DNA from: Cadophora sp. MPI-SDFR-AT-0126
Lineage: Eukaryota; Ascomycota; Leotiomycetes; Helotiales; Ploettnerulaceae
Direction: 5' to 3'
Assembly (NCBI GenBank): GCA_020747065.1
Contig: JAGMVK010000001.1
Span: 3,534,001 to 3,598,000, forward strand
DNA: 64,000 bases
The translations under genes were made by a program, and so were the position numbers. The notes beneath the pieces are model-generated. The model was not told the DNA's origin. It saw nothing but the letters and a program-made list of their open reading frames with translations, and searched no databases. Of the stretch, positions 1 through 11,241 are shown in pieces. The first letter of the stretch is position 1. Each line of letters begins with the position of its first letter.

Positions 1-919
1 ACGGCAGAATTGTAACTAGGACTGTGAGCAAGTCACTATAAAATCGTAGGATATACTCACATCAAATGCAGAGGTAACGAAGTCGATGCCAGTAAGATCC
101 AAGAGAATTGTCTCCATCGCCCAATGCTTGTGAAATTTCGCACGCTCGGAACTCCAATATCTAACCACTTGTTGAGTTCATGTGCCCTGTTGATATCTGC
201 TCGTGTTGGCGCCGCCAGCAATTGCATGCAGTAGTTAGAAGCCATCAACATGCCGGTACTCAACAGGTTAATCAGCAAGTGAAGCCATATATTCAACAGC
301 TTGGTTTTGCTGCATGATCCTTGGTAGATAATACCGACTCCATTGGAATGAGGATAATGCGCATGGGCATACAGCGTCAGCGTAAAGTTGGCAATTAGGA
401 CCGCAGCAATCATAGTAGTGTGCAAAAGAAGAGCCTGACTGCGTTTGGACATCCAGATACGCCAACTCGTGTGTTCATTTTCTCCAATCTTGGGAAACCA
501 GAGTTTCAAGTTGTCCTTGGATGCCACACCAGCGGCGGTCCAATTTCGGAATTCATCCACATTTTCTACCCTGCGTACTTGTTCTTTGATCGCTTCGCTC
601 GGCTCGGTTACGTCTGAAGATCTTGAGGTAATATGTTCATGATCGAGATCGTGGTCAGGCAGATCCGTACTAGTAGACGTCAGTTGTACTTCTCGGGAGA
701 AAAGAAAAAAACGTACCGATTTTGTGCCTCCAAATGGCTTGAGGAGGTCTCAATCGTCGCACTTGCCATTGGTGACTCGCTGCCGCCTGACTCTGTCTGG
801 TTCGTGACAGACGAGGCTGGGGGCAAGGGCTTCCTCCTCAGCTCACTAGGTTGCTGAGCAGACTCCGGCCGAGCATCCTGCACATTAATCGATGGACCCG
901 ATGCTATATCTGGCTGCAT
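1..919 (-). CDS. DUF6536 multipass membrane protein (partial, 3' part beyond window)
   Basis: Fungal DUF6536 family, function unknown; runs off the left edge. Exons read as 717-919, 61-621 and 1-15. Exon 1 starts at ATG 919 and encodes a polar, Ser/Pro-rich N-terminus. Exon 2 carries the family signature: a first membrane helix after WRIWMSKRSQALLLH, the motif YQGSC, a second hydrophobic stretch with INLLSTGMLMASNYCMQLL, then APTRADINRAHELNKWLDIG and a further hydrophobic segment ending SLPLHL. The last join (donor after position 61, acceptor before 15) restores the family's LIYNSAV, which supports the model. The family recognition is from memory of the conserved CMQ..APTR and WLDIGVPS blocks. 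Only about 260 residues are in the window; relatives are several hundred residues longer. Confidence 0.85.
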
Positions 920-2367
920 GCTGCAAATTCTCGCAGCAACAAAAGATAGAGAGGTGTAAATGATAACAGTCTGTATATACTAGATATTGGGTTGCTTGTA
1001 GCACGAGTCCCGCTCGTCAATGAGGCTTGTACGAGTACAACGAGCTGAAAACGCCCAATTGAGAGCCTCGTACGTATCAATGTTGCGGCTGGGCAGTGAC
1101 ACGTACGAGACTGAGGAAGGTGCCAAGGTCCAGAATCAAGAAAGATAAGTTTAACCTTTATTTAGGTGGGTAACCACCAGCGAATACCTGCTGATGTAAA
1201 GTTTTCATTTTCAAAATCACAAGCAGTAGCCTGCCCATTGCTCGAACCAGTTGAATTGATTTTGCCGTAACATGCAAGGCGCGGTGTGGTGGCTTACACA
1301 GCCACCTGTTGTTTTCACACAACTCGACGAAAACCTGGACGGCATGTATTTCTGACCAATGTTGATGCTTTCTCACAGTTATTTATACGAATTCTTCGCC
1401 TAGCTGAGCATCTGAGAGCCTAAGTCAAGAAAGTCAGGGTGAAGCATGCATAGGGACCATGTCAGCCTCATGTGAAGCTGTTGAGTCAAAACATGACCTC
1501 CCACTCCCACGCAATTCAGAAGCCTTGCGGAATTTGTGGAATATCTTCAGGCCATATACTTTTTCTTTTCAGAATATGGCCAGAGCAAGCATTAAGGAAA
1601 GTCTATCAGTACTGGTTAACGATTTCAAATTCGCTGATAGGTCGATTGTTAGCGAGCCAGAAGCATCACTCTTAAGTTGAACTTTTGCACAACGATCCGA
1701 TACTTAGACGTTCGTGTGATCTTTCACTCTCCGAGCTTGACCCGGTTTACTCTCCTACACCCTCCGACTGAATTCATCAGGAAACAATCGATGTATCTCT
1801 GAGTATGTGTAGGATCTTCATGTCTACCACTGAGTATGATTCGGATGCGTAGGTGTGAAAGCATCCATATATCTACACTATACCTGAGTCCAGTCAGTTT
1901 GCGGATGTCAACGATGGCGCAAAGGCAGGGGCTTAGAGTCCCCACAATATCCATGCCAAGAAAACAGGAGCAGCAATTGCTCAGTTTCATGGTCTGTGAA
2001 GCTTACAGTAGAGAAGATTTTTTTTTACTCAAGGCCACAGGTCAAAATTTGCAAATCTGGCAATCACTCCAGCCGAAATTTTCAAGCAAGTCACCTTTTA
2101 ATACCATCTGGATGTCAAATATAATGCTTGATCGGCAAGGTTGATGGCAACCGTGAGTCGAGAATCGTTCATTGCTCTATAGGTTCTTGTAAATTGTGTT
2201 TTCGGGGTTTCCTGTGCCAAAGATGACATAGCCTCTACTCGGGCATCAAATAACCTTGAAATCAACGCCTTCTCCTGAACCTCTTTCTCTCTTTCCAAAT
2301 CACCACCATTTGCGTTGCGAAGACTTTCCAACACATCGGACTCGCCTCATGCCACTGATAAACCCCT
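920..2367. other. Intergenic, no supported gene
   Basis: About 1.4 kb between two leftward genes. Short ORFs occur on both strands but none has a domain, a good start or a convincing splice partner. The most protein-like is a leftward open frame at 2098-2334 (charged, with EREKEVQEKAL), opened by GTG just after an in-frame TGA. It could be an alternative 3' exon of the gene ending at 2368, but that gene already has a natural end, so it is not called. Confidence 0.5.
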
Positions 2368-3716
2368 CTAGTGAGGCCTAGCTGGCTGGGTGACGGCAGT
2401 TAAGATCACGGATTGCAGAACGATGAATACAACAGCAACAATCTCAGTCCCAACTATAGCACCAAAACTTTTCGCGTTGACCTTCGCGATGCGGATCCAC
2501 GATGCGCGAGAGAAGGTTCGCCAGGCATGGAGCCAGGACATGAAGCCTATGTCTTCCTTATTCTGGGATTTGATGGAAGAGTCGAGTTGGACCATGGTGG
2601 GGTGGTCGTCTGCGAGCACTAGAAAGATGTCAAGTCAGCTTTGAATAATGCAGAATGATTTAGTTTGGTTTGAAATAGATGGGAAGTTGTGGGATGGAGT
2701 GCTAGATGAGGTCTTACTGGCAGCACGCGTCCGAACCAACACAACCTGAACTGGGATCAAGAGACAGGCGTTGAGTGTGAAGAGTGTAACGAAAAACATG
2801 CAAATGGCAGTAATGCTGCCGCTCTCCTCATGTTGAGGTATCACACCTAACGGATCAACACTGCCAATCCTCTTTCCAAACGACAAAAGAGCAATAGCAT
2901 TGATGACCTGAATCAAGACAGCTTCGGCAACAAGTGGTATGGCGGTAGCCTTGAGGATGGTCAGATGGCTAGGAAGCTTCTTGTAGGGATATCCGTCGGA
3001 TTTTGCGGAAAGGACAGCGAGGGTCCATGCAGTCTCGACCTTGGTTGCGGCTAGAGACGCGATCACTGTCGTTGCAATGTTTGGCATGTATGGGACTTGC
3101 GCAACGAAAACGAAGGATAAAACCCAGACACAGTTGTATGAGAAGTGCCATCTGTAGGCTTTGAAGAGACCAGCACCAGACGATCGGAGTAGGCGAAGAG
3201 TGCCGAATAGGGAAGAAGTGACTGGTTTGGAGGGAGTAGACGGTAGGCCGGCGGTCTCATCTGGCATAAGTTTCGAGGATGATGATGATGAGGATTCATC
3301 TACGTTGTCTGGGACAATGACATCTTTCGAAAAACTTCCCACGCTCGTCTTTCCAACCTCGGCGTTTGATTTTTTGCCAGCGACGAGTTCATATTCCGGA
3401 GGGCTATCGGCTTCGACTATGGCAAGGGTTGGGATGAGCCTGTCGATTGTGTAGACGAGCTGTGAAATTGTTAGCGGAGGTATCCCCGCAGTAATTCTTA
3501 CGAGTGTGCCGGAGGAGGGCTACTTACGACAAAAAACACTGGCACGAGGATGCAGATGTTTACAAGGACTAACAAAAAGAGTACCAATTTAGCCCCCTCT
3601 TGGTCCGTCGATTCAGCTCTCTTCGCAATGCCACCCCAAGCGATGTTCGAGCCCAATGTTGTGTCTCTTGACGCAATCAACGAGGGGAGACCACGTGCAA
3701 TAAAAAGAGAAGCCAT
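2368..3716 (-). CDS. Uncharacterised fungal membrane protein with about five transmembrane segments
   Basis: Exons 3528-3716, 2718-3459 and 2368-2618 join to 393 residues. Start ATG 3716 is the first Met of a protein-like frame. Helix 1 is near residues 42-66 (KLVLFLLVLVNICILVPVFF, then the YTIDRL motif), followed by TLAIVEADSPPEYELVAG. Three more helices lie in exon 2 and one in exon 3. The order of helix, YTIDRL, TLAIVE-D-PPEYE matches a conserved filamentous-fungal family that some genomes label 'ubiquitin carrier protein'. I see no ubiquitin-related motif and do not adopt the name. The second splice creates Ala-Ala-Met across the junction and keeps the frame. A poly-Ser stretch and Pro/Ser-rich loop follow the first helix. 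Function unknown. Confidence 0.8.
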
Positions 3717-4959
3717 GTTGAAGAGACTCAAGTTAATGCCAACCGTACCGACTCGAAGATCACTTGAGACCGAGCAAAGATACAAAAGGAAGAAGAGAAT
3801 GTGTCGTGGGATGACGCGAAATATGAGGTGGAAGGAGGGGAGGCGCAGTGGATGTTGGAGCTCTCTGAGGGGCTGTTTGTTGGTCTGGCAGCTTGGCGTG
3901 ACTGTCTCTGCCTTCCCTGTGCCGCAACCGCCCTGTTGACAGGGTCTGATGCGGATCATTCCAGGGATCTCAGGGACAAGCGAGCCTGGATACGACACTG
4001 GAGTGGATCGCTAAAGGTCAAATCCTTTGCGGCGTGTGCTGAAACTGGTCACCAACAACATGGCAATCTCTCGAAATAGGTGGATTCAAGGGGTCCAAGT
4101 ACGTACAATGTAACCACATCTTACAAATAAGGTGGTCTTGAAGAGACATTTTCATCTAAGGGAATGCCACATATCTCGAAAAGGGCAGAAGCAAAAGAAT
4201 CTAGGGATGTTTCTGCTTCTGGGCTAGGGCTTTACGTTACCAAGTGAGCTTCAGGAAAGACGTGTGAGAATGTTGCAGATGCATTGCCAGCAAGTATCGC
4301 TTGATGACATCCTAGATTGTTAAGGTCTGGGCCTACTTGGGTGTATATCCTCAGGATTGTCAAGCCTAATCGCCCGAACCTGCCAGATGTTGACATTATG
4401 CCCACTAAGCCTCAGCGAAGTTGAATGTGTCCTAGTATCTGTTTTGTCATTTTTATCATCTCCTCACAAACCCAGAGTTCCATTCAGCTTTCATGACAAT
4501 ACGGTAGCGAGAGCCAGAAGGATCAAATTACTGCAGATTTAAGACGACTTCCCCAGGATGAACTGCATCTGGCAATATTGATCAACCTCCAAGGTCGAAA
4601 CTGTCAGATACAACTTTCAATTTATCATCTTTTTCCAACATCTGTGATTGAGTCATCCAATATTTTTCCTCTCAGGTCTTATCTCCAGAAATTTGGCAGA
4701 AATTTTGAGATATCTACTAACAACACAACTAGTACAATTTCTAAATCTCTTTTCATCACCGATCACTAATTGACTCACTCCTTTCTGTTTTGATGCTCGC
4801 GTGCTCAAATGCCTCAATTGATCTCACAGCGGGGCTGCCGCTGACGATCCCTCTGCAATTGGTCAACATTCTCCGCAATCGGACAGCGGCCCCCCATCAT
4901 TGCTTATATCTAAAGCCAAGTCCTTCCAAAAGCTTCAATAACACATCTCGACCCTCGCA
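3717..4959. promoter_or_regulatory. Divergent intergenic region; TATA-like and CCAAT-type sites before the MFS gene
   Basis: 1.2 kb separating two divergent genes. Near the MFS start are an inverted CCAAT (ATTGG, 4858-4862) and a TATA-like ATATCTAAA within 4904-4914, about 50 nt before ATG 4960. The spacing suits a fungal core promoter, but sites this short occur by chance. No other gene seen. Confidence 0.35.
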
Positions 4960-6404
4960 ATGGCTTCAAGAACAGAAAACATTGCGCTTCGCACCTCACA
5001 ACTACAGGACGAGCCTCACGTGACGGTACTGGAGGAGCAAGATGCATCAGTCCTCGAGCGAGCAGACTCCAGACAACTGGAATCCAAAAGGAAAAGAGTA
5101 TGCGTTCTAGTTGGATCCGCAATATTGCAATTACCGATATGGGGTATGCACCTCACATCTAGACTTCAACTCTACTCACACCAACAGGCTTCGCAATGAG
5201 CTACGGAGTCTTCCAAGAATACTTCACTAGCAACTGGACATTCAAAGGCAGCCAGGGAGCAACCGGTGTCATTGGCACAACAACAAACGGAGTCATGTAC
5301 CTATCCATGCCCTTCCTCTTCGCCCTCTTCACCAAACGATGGGCTCGATACCGCCAGACGGCTGCAATCTGCGGCACGATCCTCACATCCCTGAGTTTCC
5401 TGCTCTCCTCATTCAGCACGCAAACCTGGCACTTGATCGCCACACAAGGAGTCCTTGCTGCCCTTGGATGTTCTTTGATATACAGCCCGACAACGCTGTC
5501 TCTCGGCGAATGGTTCACGAACAGCAACCGAGCCGTAGCTTACGGCGTCGTTCTCAGCTGCAAGAACATCGTCGGCTCATCCTGTCCATTCCTAGTTCGA
5601 AGTATGCTCGATACATATGGCTTTCGCACAACCATGAGGATCTGGGCAGCCATCGTAGCAGGCACCAGCATCCTAGCTATATTTCTGATTCCAGCTCATC
5701 CATCATCCCTATCAAGCACCACACCTCGCGGACGAAGAATACCCTGGAACTTCCTCCGTCATCGAACGATCTACATCTACAGCATAGCCATCATATTGCA
5801 AAGCTCTGGCTACGGTATCCCGCAGACATACCTCAACACCTACGCTCACGAAGTCACGCTCCTGTCCCAGACTTCTGCAACGCTGCTGCTGACGCTATTC
5901 AATATCCCGGGCATCGCGTCATCGTCTTTCTTTGGTTACTTGAGTGACAATAAACATTTCCCGCTCTCGGCTACAACGGTCACGTCTATCTCAGCGGTTT
6001 GCTCAGCGCTGTCGGCTTTTCTGTTCTGGGGATTGACATCGCAGGGTAGCATGGCGTTGCTGGTGCTCTTCTCGATCACTTTTGGGTTCTTTGCTGGCGG
6101 ATACTCGGCTACCTGGGGAGGCGTGATCAATGAGTTGGAAAGCGAAGCTGCTAGGGACAATGAGGCGATTGATACGGGTATGTTGTATGGACTGTTGAAT
6201 GGTGCGAGAGGGATTGGGTACGTAAGTGGTGGGCTTGCTAGCGTGGCTCTCCTCAAATCTAGCAGCGAGACCTCGATCGGCGGGTTTGGATATGGGACGA
6301 TGTATGGGCCGCTCATTGTCTTTACCGGGCTTTCATCGGTGTTTGGTGGTTGGGGACTGCTGTGGAGGTGGAAGAAAATGCCCGCTCTGCTGGGATGGAT
6401 GTGA
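4960..6404 (+). CDS. Major facilitator superfamily transporter, monocarboxylate-permease type
   Basis: Exons 4960-5143 and 5188-6404 give 466 residues; the splice restores LQLPIWGFAMSYGVFQEYF, the family's first helix and loop. An N-terminal cytosolic tail of about 45 polar residues is followed by roughly 12 hydrophobic segments. MCT-like (TC 2.A.1.13) features are the GFAMSYGVFQEYF start, TLSLGEWFTNSNRAVAYGV between helices 4 and 5, and a central loop with a basic RGRRIPWNFL stretch. Fungal members move monocarboxylates, riboflavin or secondary metabolites across membranes, so substrate cannot be read from sequence. It lies beside a LaeA-like and an O-methyltransferase gene, so a role in metabolite traffic is possible but unproven. 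The 3' end is 135 nt from the convergent methyltransferase gene. Confidence 0.9.
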
Positions 6405-6539
6405 GCAGTCTGGCGAGGCTGGGCAAGAGATATCAACCCCTTGGTCCGGTGACAGCTGTTTGAGCTGTTCATTCACTCGCAGGATTGTCTCTTTAATTTT
6501 GACGGTCTTCTGGGATCCACAGGAACAGAGTTTCATGCT

Positions 6540-7838
6540 TCACGCTTCCTCAGCCGCATCATCGGAAACCCTTTCTGCGCGGGGTTCTGGGCGCTTCTGT
6601 CCGTAAAGCATATGCAGTGGCCTGGACGTATTAGTCAGAACCGTTTCCCACGAAAGCGATAGCTCCTCAGAACCAAAAACTCACATGTACGAATGAAAAG
6701 ACGAATCATGCAACGCCTTCCTCACGCCCACAAGAAACACCTCAATTTCCGGAACAGTCCAGCCAAGTCCCTTCTCCATCGGCCTCTTCGCAACACTCAT
6801 TAGGCCATCCGAGATCGCCGTTCTCCAATACAAGCCCGCAAGCTTAAGCGTCCTGTTCTTCGGCCATGTCCCAATTGGGCAACGCAAGACTTGCTCTTCG
6901 ATGTTTATGAACCCCGCCGCTTCCATCTTCTCTCGCAGCTTTGTCACGCCGTTCAAATCACTTCCGAAATTCGCAACGCCATCGCGCACATATTCGAGCC
7001 ATTCTCGTACGGCGTATGGTCGATCGAGAGATTCGTCGTCGCAGTGTGGGTAGTAGTGCAGTTCTTGGAATTCGACCCAGCCTCCGGGTTTGATGTGCCT
7101 TCAATTGTCAGTATAAACAATGTTCTGAGTCTACTACCGTACTTACTTCATCGCTCGTTCCATTAGCGCAGCTGGTTTCCTGATCGAGTGCAAAGTATGC
7201 CGTACATGGATGTAGTCGAAATGATCCTCGGGATAGATCCATTCGTCTTCCAGGTCATCAACAAGGAATCGCAAGTTCGGCGGCACCCAAGGTGGTTGGA
7301 TAGGACTCAGATCAATTCCTATTACTTCTGCAGATGGATATTTATCTGCCACTGTGGAGTATTAGTTTCTGCTAAATTAGAGTTTGCCTTCTCCACGGAC
7401 GAAAGCTTACTTTCGATCGCCCAGATCCCGGTGCCAGTCCCTAACATTTGTTAGTGGGGCATATTTCCAACCATCAATTTACCTACCTAGATCAATCATT
7501 CTTTGCGGACTATCTCCAATCGGCGCAAAGTGAAGTTTCTGACCGCATAACAGCAAAGTCATTGCATGCTTCATATCGTCGCGATTCTGCTCATTTTCGT
7601 CGTTTGGGAAAGCATATTGGCCATCGTGGAATCTATGGTATCGAATTCCATCCTCGAACGTGTGATTTCGAATACTAGAACTGATGGATGTAGAGCTGTT
7701 GCTGGCTATGTCGTCTTCATATCCATCGTCGTCATCCGCCCTTGCTTCTTCAACTTCAATTGGGTTGTCCGTAGTCAAAACATTTGTGGGTGATACTGGA
7801 CCTGGAGAGGTCGGAGGCTCAGATTTGGGAGAAGGCAT
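6540..7838 (-). CDS. LaeA-like SAM-dependent methyltransferase
   Basis: Five exons: 7487-7838, 7411-7440, 7147-7351, 6685-7098, 6540-6621; 360 residues. The N-terminus is disordered, Ser/Pro and Asp/Glu-rich, with a run of DDDDGYEDD. The Rossmann core follows: motif I is assembled across introns as MIDLGTGTGIWAIEMA, then SAEVIGIDLSPIQP-WVPPN, DHFDYIHVRH and KPGGWVEFQE. The last splice yields FHSYMPLHMLYGQK, matching the usual C-terminal HSYMPFYVVYGRK block of this family and deciding the final exon. A TGA at 6681-6683 would end the protein early if that intron were missed. LaeA and relatives are nuclear regulators of secondary metabolism and development, but this is a large family and orthology to LaeA is not claimed. 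It shares a promoter region with the O-methyltransferase at 8196. Confidence 0.88.
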
Positions 7839-8195
7839 CGTGCCACTGAAAGTGGCACAGAAGAAGCAATTCAAGCACAGTGACAAGTAATTGAGGGGTC
7901 GAACGGTGAAGTGGAACAATGAAGCATCAGGTCAAGAAATGGCGATCGGGACAACAGCCAGGATAAATAGCATGTCGCACCGAGCTGACCTATCATCTTC
8001 CACTGTGATAATACTTCCCCACCCCCACGTCCTGGATAGGAATTCAGGACCGGGCCGCTCCCCTATCTCGATTGGACGTCTACGCGCTCATCCCCTGCTT
8101 ACATCTCATCGACCCCAAGATCTCAACTTCGGTCACCAACAATCTGCAACAAACCAACTCCCCGAGATCACCTGCACGGCATACGCTGCGTCACC
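7839..8195. promoter_or_regulatory. Shared divergent promoter of two methyltransferase genes
   Basis: 357 nt between the start codons of the LaeA-like gene (leftward) and the O-methyltransferase gene (rightward). No other ORF of note. A bidirectional promoter is inferred from the arrangement; no specific binding site is claimed. Confidence 0.4.
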
Positions 8196-9567
8196 ATGTC
8201 TCCAGCAAGTCTCGTAACTCTTGCAGCTTCGCTGCGCGAAGCCCTCGACGCACCGCTTGACCTTCAGAGCAAGGCTGAGCGAGAGGCACGACTGGAAATA
8301 ATTGATATGATCCCTGCGCTAAATCGAAAATTGATTGGGGAGGTTCAAACTATTCGGGATATGGCATGGGAGGTAAATGTTACGCGGTCATATCTCCCTC
8401 ACCCTGTCATCGGTAACCGGCTGACTGTGTAACGTTCCACTACAGTGGCTGAATGTACTCAGTCTGAAGGCTGTCTCGCATTGGTCAATCGCAAAACATG
8501 TTCCTTTGGACGAGAAGATCTCGTACACTGACCTGTCGACCAAATGCGGCTTGGAACCAATAGCTTTGCGCAGATTGATGCGTCATGCGATATCTAATGG
8601 TATATTTTATGAGCCAGAGAAGGACTTCATAGCGCATAATTCGATGTCCAAAATCCTTGTGAATGACCCAAGAACCGCAGCATGGGTTGAACTACAAACC
8701 GAAACAATCTTGCTCGGTGGTGCTAATCATTGCGAGGCACTTGATAAATGGCCAGGATCGGAAAGCAAAAGAGAAACTGGATTCTCAATTGGAGTCCACA
8801 ATCCAGGCCAAACCTCTCTTTACGAAGAAGTCAAGAAGATTCCGGAGAGAGTACAGAGATTCGGCCTTGCAATGGAACTGTTCAGTTCAGGCGAGGGCTA
8901 TGAACCAATTTCTCTAGTGGAAGGATATGACTGGGGCAAATTGGGTGCAGGTACTGTCGTTGACGTAAGTTACGAGTGGCTTTAATAGCTTGGAGTGAGG
9001 CTCACATTATCAGGTTGGCGGAGGAAATGGTTTCGCAAGCTCAGCGATCTCAGACGCATTCCCCGCTCTTAAGCTCATCGTCCAGGACATCGATGTAACA
9101 GACGATATCCAAACCGAGCACAAGCGACCTAACATCCAGTTCCAGAAGCATGATTTCTTCACACCTCAGATCATCAAGGGTGCTGACGTGTACATCTACC
9201 GCTGGATCTTCCATAATTGGGGTGATGCTGAGTCCGTCAAGATCTTGCAAGCCGCTATTCCTGCACTGAAGCCAGGCGCCAAGATCTTGATCAATGATGG
9301 CTGTCTACCTGTACCCGGTACTGGTCATTTGTTTGAGGAGAAGGCTTCCAGGTATGTGTTCCAGTGCTCAAGTGTGGGAAATGTTTCTGACAGCCATGTA
9401 GGAATCTCGATATCTGCATGATGGTAGCGATGAATGCCAAGGAGCGTGAAGAAGGTGATTGGGAAGCGCTTTTTCAGAAAGCCGATTTTAGATACAAGTA
9501 TCTCGGAGCCAAACAACCAGAAGGATCACGAATGAGTCTGATCGAGGCGGAGTGGACTGGTGAATAG
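8196..9567 (+). CDS. O-methyltransferase, COMT-like (class II)
   Basis: Exons 8196-8372, 8446-8964, 9014-9351, 9402-9567; 399 residues. Residues 1-170 form the helical N-terminal and winged-helix dimerisation part (YTDLSTKCGLEPIALRRLMR). The SAM site is split by intron 2 and reads TVVDVGGGNGFASSA, followed by LKLIVQDI. The block YRWIFHNWGDAESVKIL contains the His of the HNW-D motif that acts as catalytic base in this family. The size is typical of fungal pathway O-methyltransferases that methylate phenolic or polyketide hydroxyls. Substrate is unknown. It is divergent from a LaeA-like methyltransferase with an MFS transporter and a DyP peroxidase nearby, which suggests a tailoring role, but no polyketide, peptide or terpene synthase lies in the window. 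Confidence 0.92.
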
Positions 9568-10269
9568 AGAGCAGGCTGGCTCAATGGCTTGGTCAGGATA
9601 GGTGAGGGAAGCGTTGATGCACATAACTCTAGGCACGGATTTGACTATACTGGGCACATGATCTGGATATCTACATAGGCAGCACTCATCCACAATGAAG
9701 CACTGTTTACTTTCAATCTGTCCCCACCAAAGACAAAGCAGTGTTTCGATTGACCTTCGCTTAATCTCGGTTCGAGGTAGGGGCAAAATAAAGTTTTACC
9801 CCACCCCTCATCTTTGATCAGCCCTCGGCCCCGAACATCTCATTCGATTCAAAGCAGACCTTTTCCTGACGCGTAACTATGCAAATGTCCTAAATTTACG
9901 TCGTTTGCGTGTCGGCCAGTGACAAGGCGTGGATTATTCATTACTAATCACTTGCATGACAATGTGGGGTTTATCGACACGCTAAGCTTACATACTCAAC
10001 ATCTTGACTTCAAATATCAGCTCACATCGAGAGGAGGGTCATCAGTTATGAACAGTGCTTGCAGAAGGGTCTCTGTAAGAGTTGGGAGTCAATTGATCCT
10101 GGAGACCAGATTTGGAGCAGCTAGACCGCTTCTTAGATACGGAGCAGCAAAGGATATCCAACGAACCCGGCACCACGGCACATCAACTCAGATATCTCAG
10201 GCTCACCGTTCCTGTTCAGTCACGCATAGTCCGCATCGAGGATTTTCAAAAACTTCATCAAAACGAACC
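9568..10269. other. Intergenic, upstream of the peroxidase gene
   Basis: 700 nt between two rightward genes. The peroxidase reading frame is open upstream of the chosen ATG back to an in-frame ATG at 10048, so the last 220 nt may be 5' UTR or an N-terminal extension. Nothing else recognised. Confidence 0.4.
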
Positions 10270-11241
10270 ATGTCCCGACGCGTCCCAATCGAATCGCAAC
10301 AGGTCGATGCCCCCCTAACCTGCTCCGCAACCTTCCTCGTCCTCACCGCAACCCAGACCCCGGACTCCATCAGCACCATCCGCTCCGTCCTCTCCGGAAT
10401 CAGCGGTCTCGCCAAAAACGTCTCAATTCGAGACCTGAACGCTTCATTCGCATGTACAGTCGGCATCGGATCCTCAGTCTGGGATGCTATCACTGGCCTC
10501 CCCCGCCCATCCGAATTGACACCGTTCAAAGAGGTCAAAGGGAAGACTCACACTGCGCCTTCTACTCCAGGGGATTTGCTCTTTCATATTAGGTCTGAGC
10601 GGAGGGATCTGAATTTCGAGTTTGAGAGACAGCTTCTGGATCTCCTGGGTGATTCTGTTAAAGTCGAGGATGAGACGATTGGATTCAGGTATTTTGACGT
10701 CAGGGATCTCCTTGGTTTTGTGGATGGGACTGCGAATCCTGTTGGACAAGCAGTTTCGGAGTCGATCTTAGTCGCGCAGGAAGATGTCTCAGCTGAGAGC
10801 GGGACTGCTCAAGTAGGAGGGAGTTATATTGTCGTGCAGAAGTACCTGCACAATCTCAAAACCTGGCGAGGTTTGAAGACAGAACAGCAAGAAGCTGTGA
10901 TAGGCCGCACTAAGCTTGATAACATTGAGCTAGATGACGCGCCTGAAGGTCATCAGATGAGCCATAAGAGCTTGGCGACTGTTGAGGATGCGGAGGGGAA
11001 CGAGCATGATATCCTGAGGGATAATATGCCGTTCGGAAGTCCGGGTAGTGGACAGTTTGGAACGTATTTCATTGGGTATTCGAGACGACTGTGGGTTGTT
11101 GAGAAGATGCTGCAGAGGATGTTTGTTGGTGTGCCAGAGGGTATGCATGATAGAATTTTGGATTATTCGACGGCTACGACGGGGAGTGTGTTCTTTGCGC
11201 CGAGTGCGAGTCTTCTGGAAGGGCTTGGGGATGATTATTAG
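10270..11241 (+). CDS. DyP-type (dye-decolorising) haem peroxidase
   Basis: Intronless, 323 residues from ATG 10270. DyP peroxidases use H2O2 to oxidise bulky phenolics and dyes. The diagnostic GxxDG motif is present as LLGFVDGTANP, with the distal catalytic Asp. GRTKLDNIELDDAPEGHQMSH supplies candidate proximal His residues, and ILRDNMPFGSPGSGQFGTYF carries the conserved distal Arg followed by Asn. DRILDYSTATTGSVFFAPS is the usual C-terminal block. Length and order fit the compact, bacterial-like (class B/P) group, which has few fungal members and normally no signal peptide. An in-frame ATG at 10048 would add 74 Arg/Ser-rich residues that resemble a mitochondrial presequence. I chose 10270 because it gives the family length. 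Confidence 0.92.
   Translation: MSRRVPIESQQVDAPLTCSATFLVLTATQTPDSISTIRSVLSGISGLAKNVSIRDLNASFACTVGIGSSVWDAITGLPRPSELTPFKEVKGKTHTAPSTPGDLLFHIRSERRDLNFEFERQLLDLLGDSVKVEDETIGFRYFDVRDLLGFVDGTANPVGQAVSESILVAQEDVSAESGTAQVGGSYIVVQKYLHNLKTWRGLKTEQQEAVIGRTKLDNIELDDAPEGHQMSHKSLATVEDAEGNEHDILRDNMPFGSPGSGQFGTYFIGYSRRLWVVEKMLQRMFVGVPEGMHDRILDYSTATTGSVFFAPSASLLEGLGDDY

Noticed and set aside
2098..2334. Leftward protein-like open frame as an extra exon of the membrane protein gene ending at 2368
   Set aside because: It needs a weak GTGATC donor and would replace a C-terminus that already fits the protein's last helix; no independent start or domain.
5339..5947. 202-codon ORF overlapping the MFS gene
   Set aside because: Different frame of a well-supported transporter; His/Ser/Pro-rich shadow translation.
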